5,520 bases of DNA from Thermoplasmatales archaeon (GTDB lineage: Archaea > Thermoplasmatota > E2 > DHVEG-1): assembly GCA_023140035.1 (NCBI GenBank), contig JAGLML010000084.1, positions 1 to 5,520 of the forward strand. The letters are read 5' to 3'. The translations under genes were made by a program, and so were the position numbers. A model generated the notes under the pieces. It was not told the origin of the DNA, ran no database searches, and saw only the letters and a program-made list of their open reading frames with translations. This document shows positions 5,358 through 5,520 of the stretch, piece after piece. Each line of letters begins with the position of its first letter. The first letter of the stretch is position 1.

Positions 5358-5379
5358 CACATAAAAATCAATTATAAAC

Positions 5380-5466
5380 ATGAAAAAATTTACGATTATA
5401 TACTATGAACGGTCAACGATTAGCATGGTTTTGCTGTCCCATCAGCACCATCAAACGGAACAGTAA
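5380..5466 (+). CDS. 28-codon open frame behind a leaderless-type promoter, doubtful
   Basis: ATG at 5380 opens a short frame starting MKKFTIIYYE and ending in TAA at 5464-5466. Apart from the promoter-like context there is no support. The last 47 bases overlap, on the opposite strand, the end of the rightmost minus-strand gene, and its C-terminal SHQHHQTEQ looks like an antisense shadow. It may be the start of a gene cut off at the element boundary, or chance. Confidence 0.2.
   Translation: MKKFTIIYYERSTISMVLLSHQHHQTEQ
5383..5388 (-). terminator. U6 tract downstream of the rightmost minus-strand gene
   Basis: Six A on the plus strand give TTTTTT on the minus strand about 32 bases past the stop at 5420. 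Archaeal polymerase can terminate at such tracts without a hairpin, and no stem precedes it. Confidence 0.3.
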
Positions 5467-5520
5467 ACTTAACCCACATATCGTGATAATGATTGACAAC
5501 AATTCTATTTTTGATAATTC
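5420..5520 (-). CDS. C-terminal end of an unidentified protein (runs off right edge)
   Basis: One minus-strand frame is open from the window edge for 32 codons to a TAA complementary to 5420-5422. It ends WVKFTVPFDGADGTAKPC, a balanced, protein-like composition unlike the neighbouring skewed DNA. Of the other two minus-strand frames, one closes at its fifth codon; the third stays open slightly further but is dominated by Leu and Ile and looks non-coding. I do not recognise the family from 32 residues. It has the same orientation as the carboxylase operon and would lie just upstream of it if the A/C-skewed segment were absent. Confidence 0.55.
   Translation of the reverse strand, partial: IIKNRIVVNHYHDMWVKFTVPFDGADGTAKPC

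Larger units (their letters stand above)
4373..5379. other. About 1 kb without a convincing gene, A/C-skewed, with hairpins and short repeats
   Basis: No frame here has both a credible start and protein-like composition. The plus strand stays strongly skewed although it is non-coding: 4981-5040 has 31 A, 14 C, 10 G and 5 T. Plus-strand T-runs longer than four are absent, so a transcript entering from the membrane-protein gene might run far. The stretch contains the hairpins, direct repeats and GC-richer island listed separately. Possible roles are a structured non-coding RNA, recombinase accessory sites or replication repeats of an element, or decayed genes. The sequence does not decide between them. 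Confidence 0.6.

Noticed and set aside
2697..5367. Shared 10-mer CACATAAAAA at 2697-2706 and 5358-5367
   Set aside because: It is A-rich and low in complexity, and not at matching distance from the bipartite motif. It is probably chance in this composition.
4373..5379. Integron-type attC array or CRISPR array in the geneless tail
   Set aside because: There is no regular repeat-spacer pattern and no paired RYYYAAC/GTTRRRY sites. The hairpins differ from one another in sequence and spacing.
2603..5432. Shared 9-mer CATGGTTTT at 2603-2611 and 5424-5432 as attachment repeat
   Set aside because: The left copy is inside the intact carrier protein coding region, and a 9-base match between two stretches of this size is near chance level.

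Overview
The window looks like AT-rich archaeal chromosome with a foreign-looking insertion. The archaeal assignment rests on three things: a geranylgeranyl reductase-type flavoprotein (the archaeal ether-lipid saturation family), a tyrosine recombinase with the archaeal K-x-x-R and G-W catalytic variants, and TATA-type boxes placed so that transcription would start at or next to ATG codons (leaderless genes). The lineage cannot be fixed from the sequence.

Left part, about 1-2640, all on the minus strand: a tight metabolic operon read in the order biotin carboxyl carrier protein (2633-2142), carboxyltransferase subunit closely resembling 3-methylcrotonyl-CoA carboxylase beta (2140-533), geranylgeranyl reductase-family flavoprotein (519 to beyond the left edge). 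Gaps are 1 and 13 bases. The carrier and carboxyltransferase would supply two of the three functions of a biotin-dependent acyl-CoA carboxylase, probably for leucine or isoprenoid-type acyl-CoA breakdown. The biotin carboxylase subunit is not in the window.

Middle and right part, about 2650-5390: a plus-strand segment with a very strong base skew (A far above T, C above G, G rare in the coding part). It holds a complete archaeal tyrosine recombinase with a C-terminal coiled-coil tail (2690-3895), a 140-residue two-transmembrane protein (3950-4372), and about 1 kb with no convincing gene. That last part carries several clean hairpins, short direct repeats and one GC-richer island. The skew runs through both coding and non-coding parts and is gone by 5401-5460. 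A bipartite motif (ATTTAAAC, 15 bases, TATAARCATGA) occurs in the same orientation and with identical internal spacing at the recombinase start (2660-2693) and near the right limit of the skewed segment (5350-5383). I read the segment as a small integrated element, or its remnant, built of integrase, membrane protein and a structured non-coding tail.

Far right, 5420-5520: the C-terminal end of another minus-strand gene with ordinary composition, so chromosomal sequence seems to resume there. Without the element, that gene would lie directly upstream of the carrier protein gene in the same orientation.
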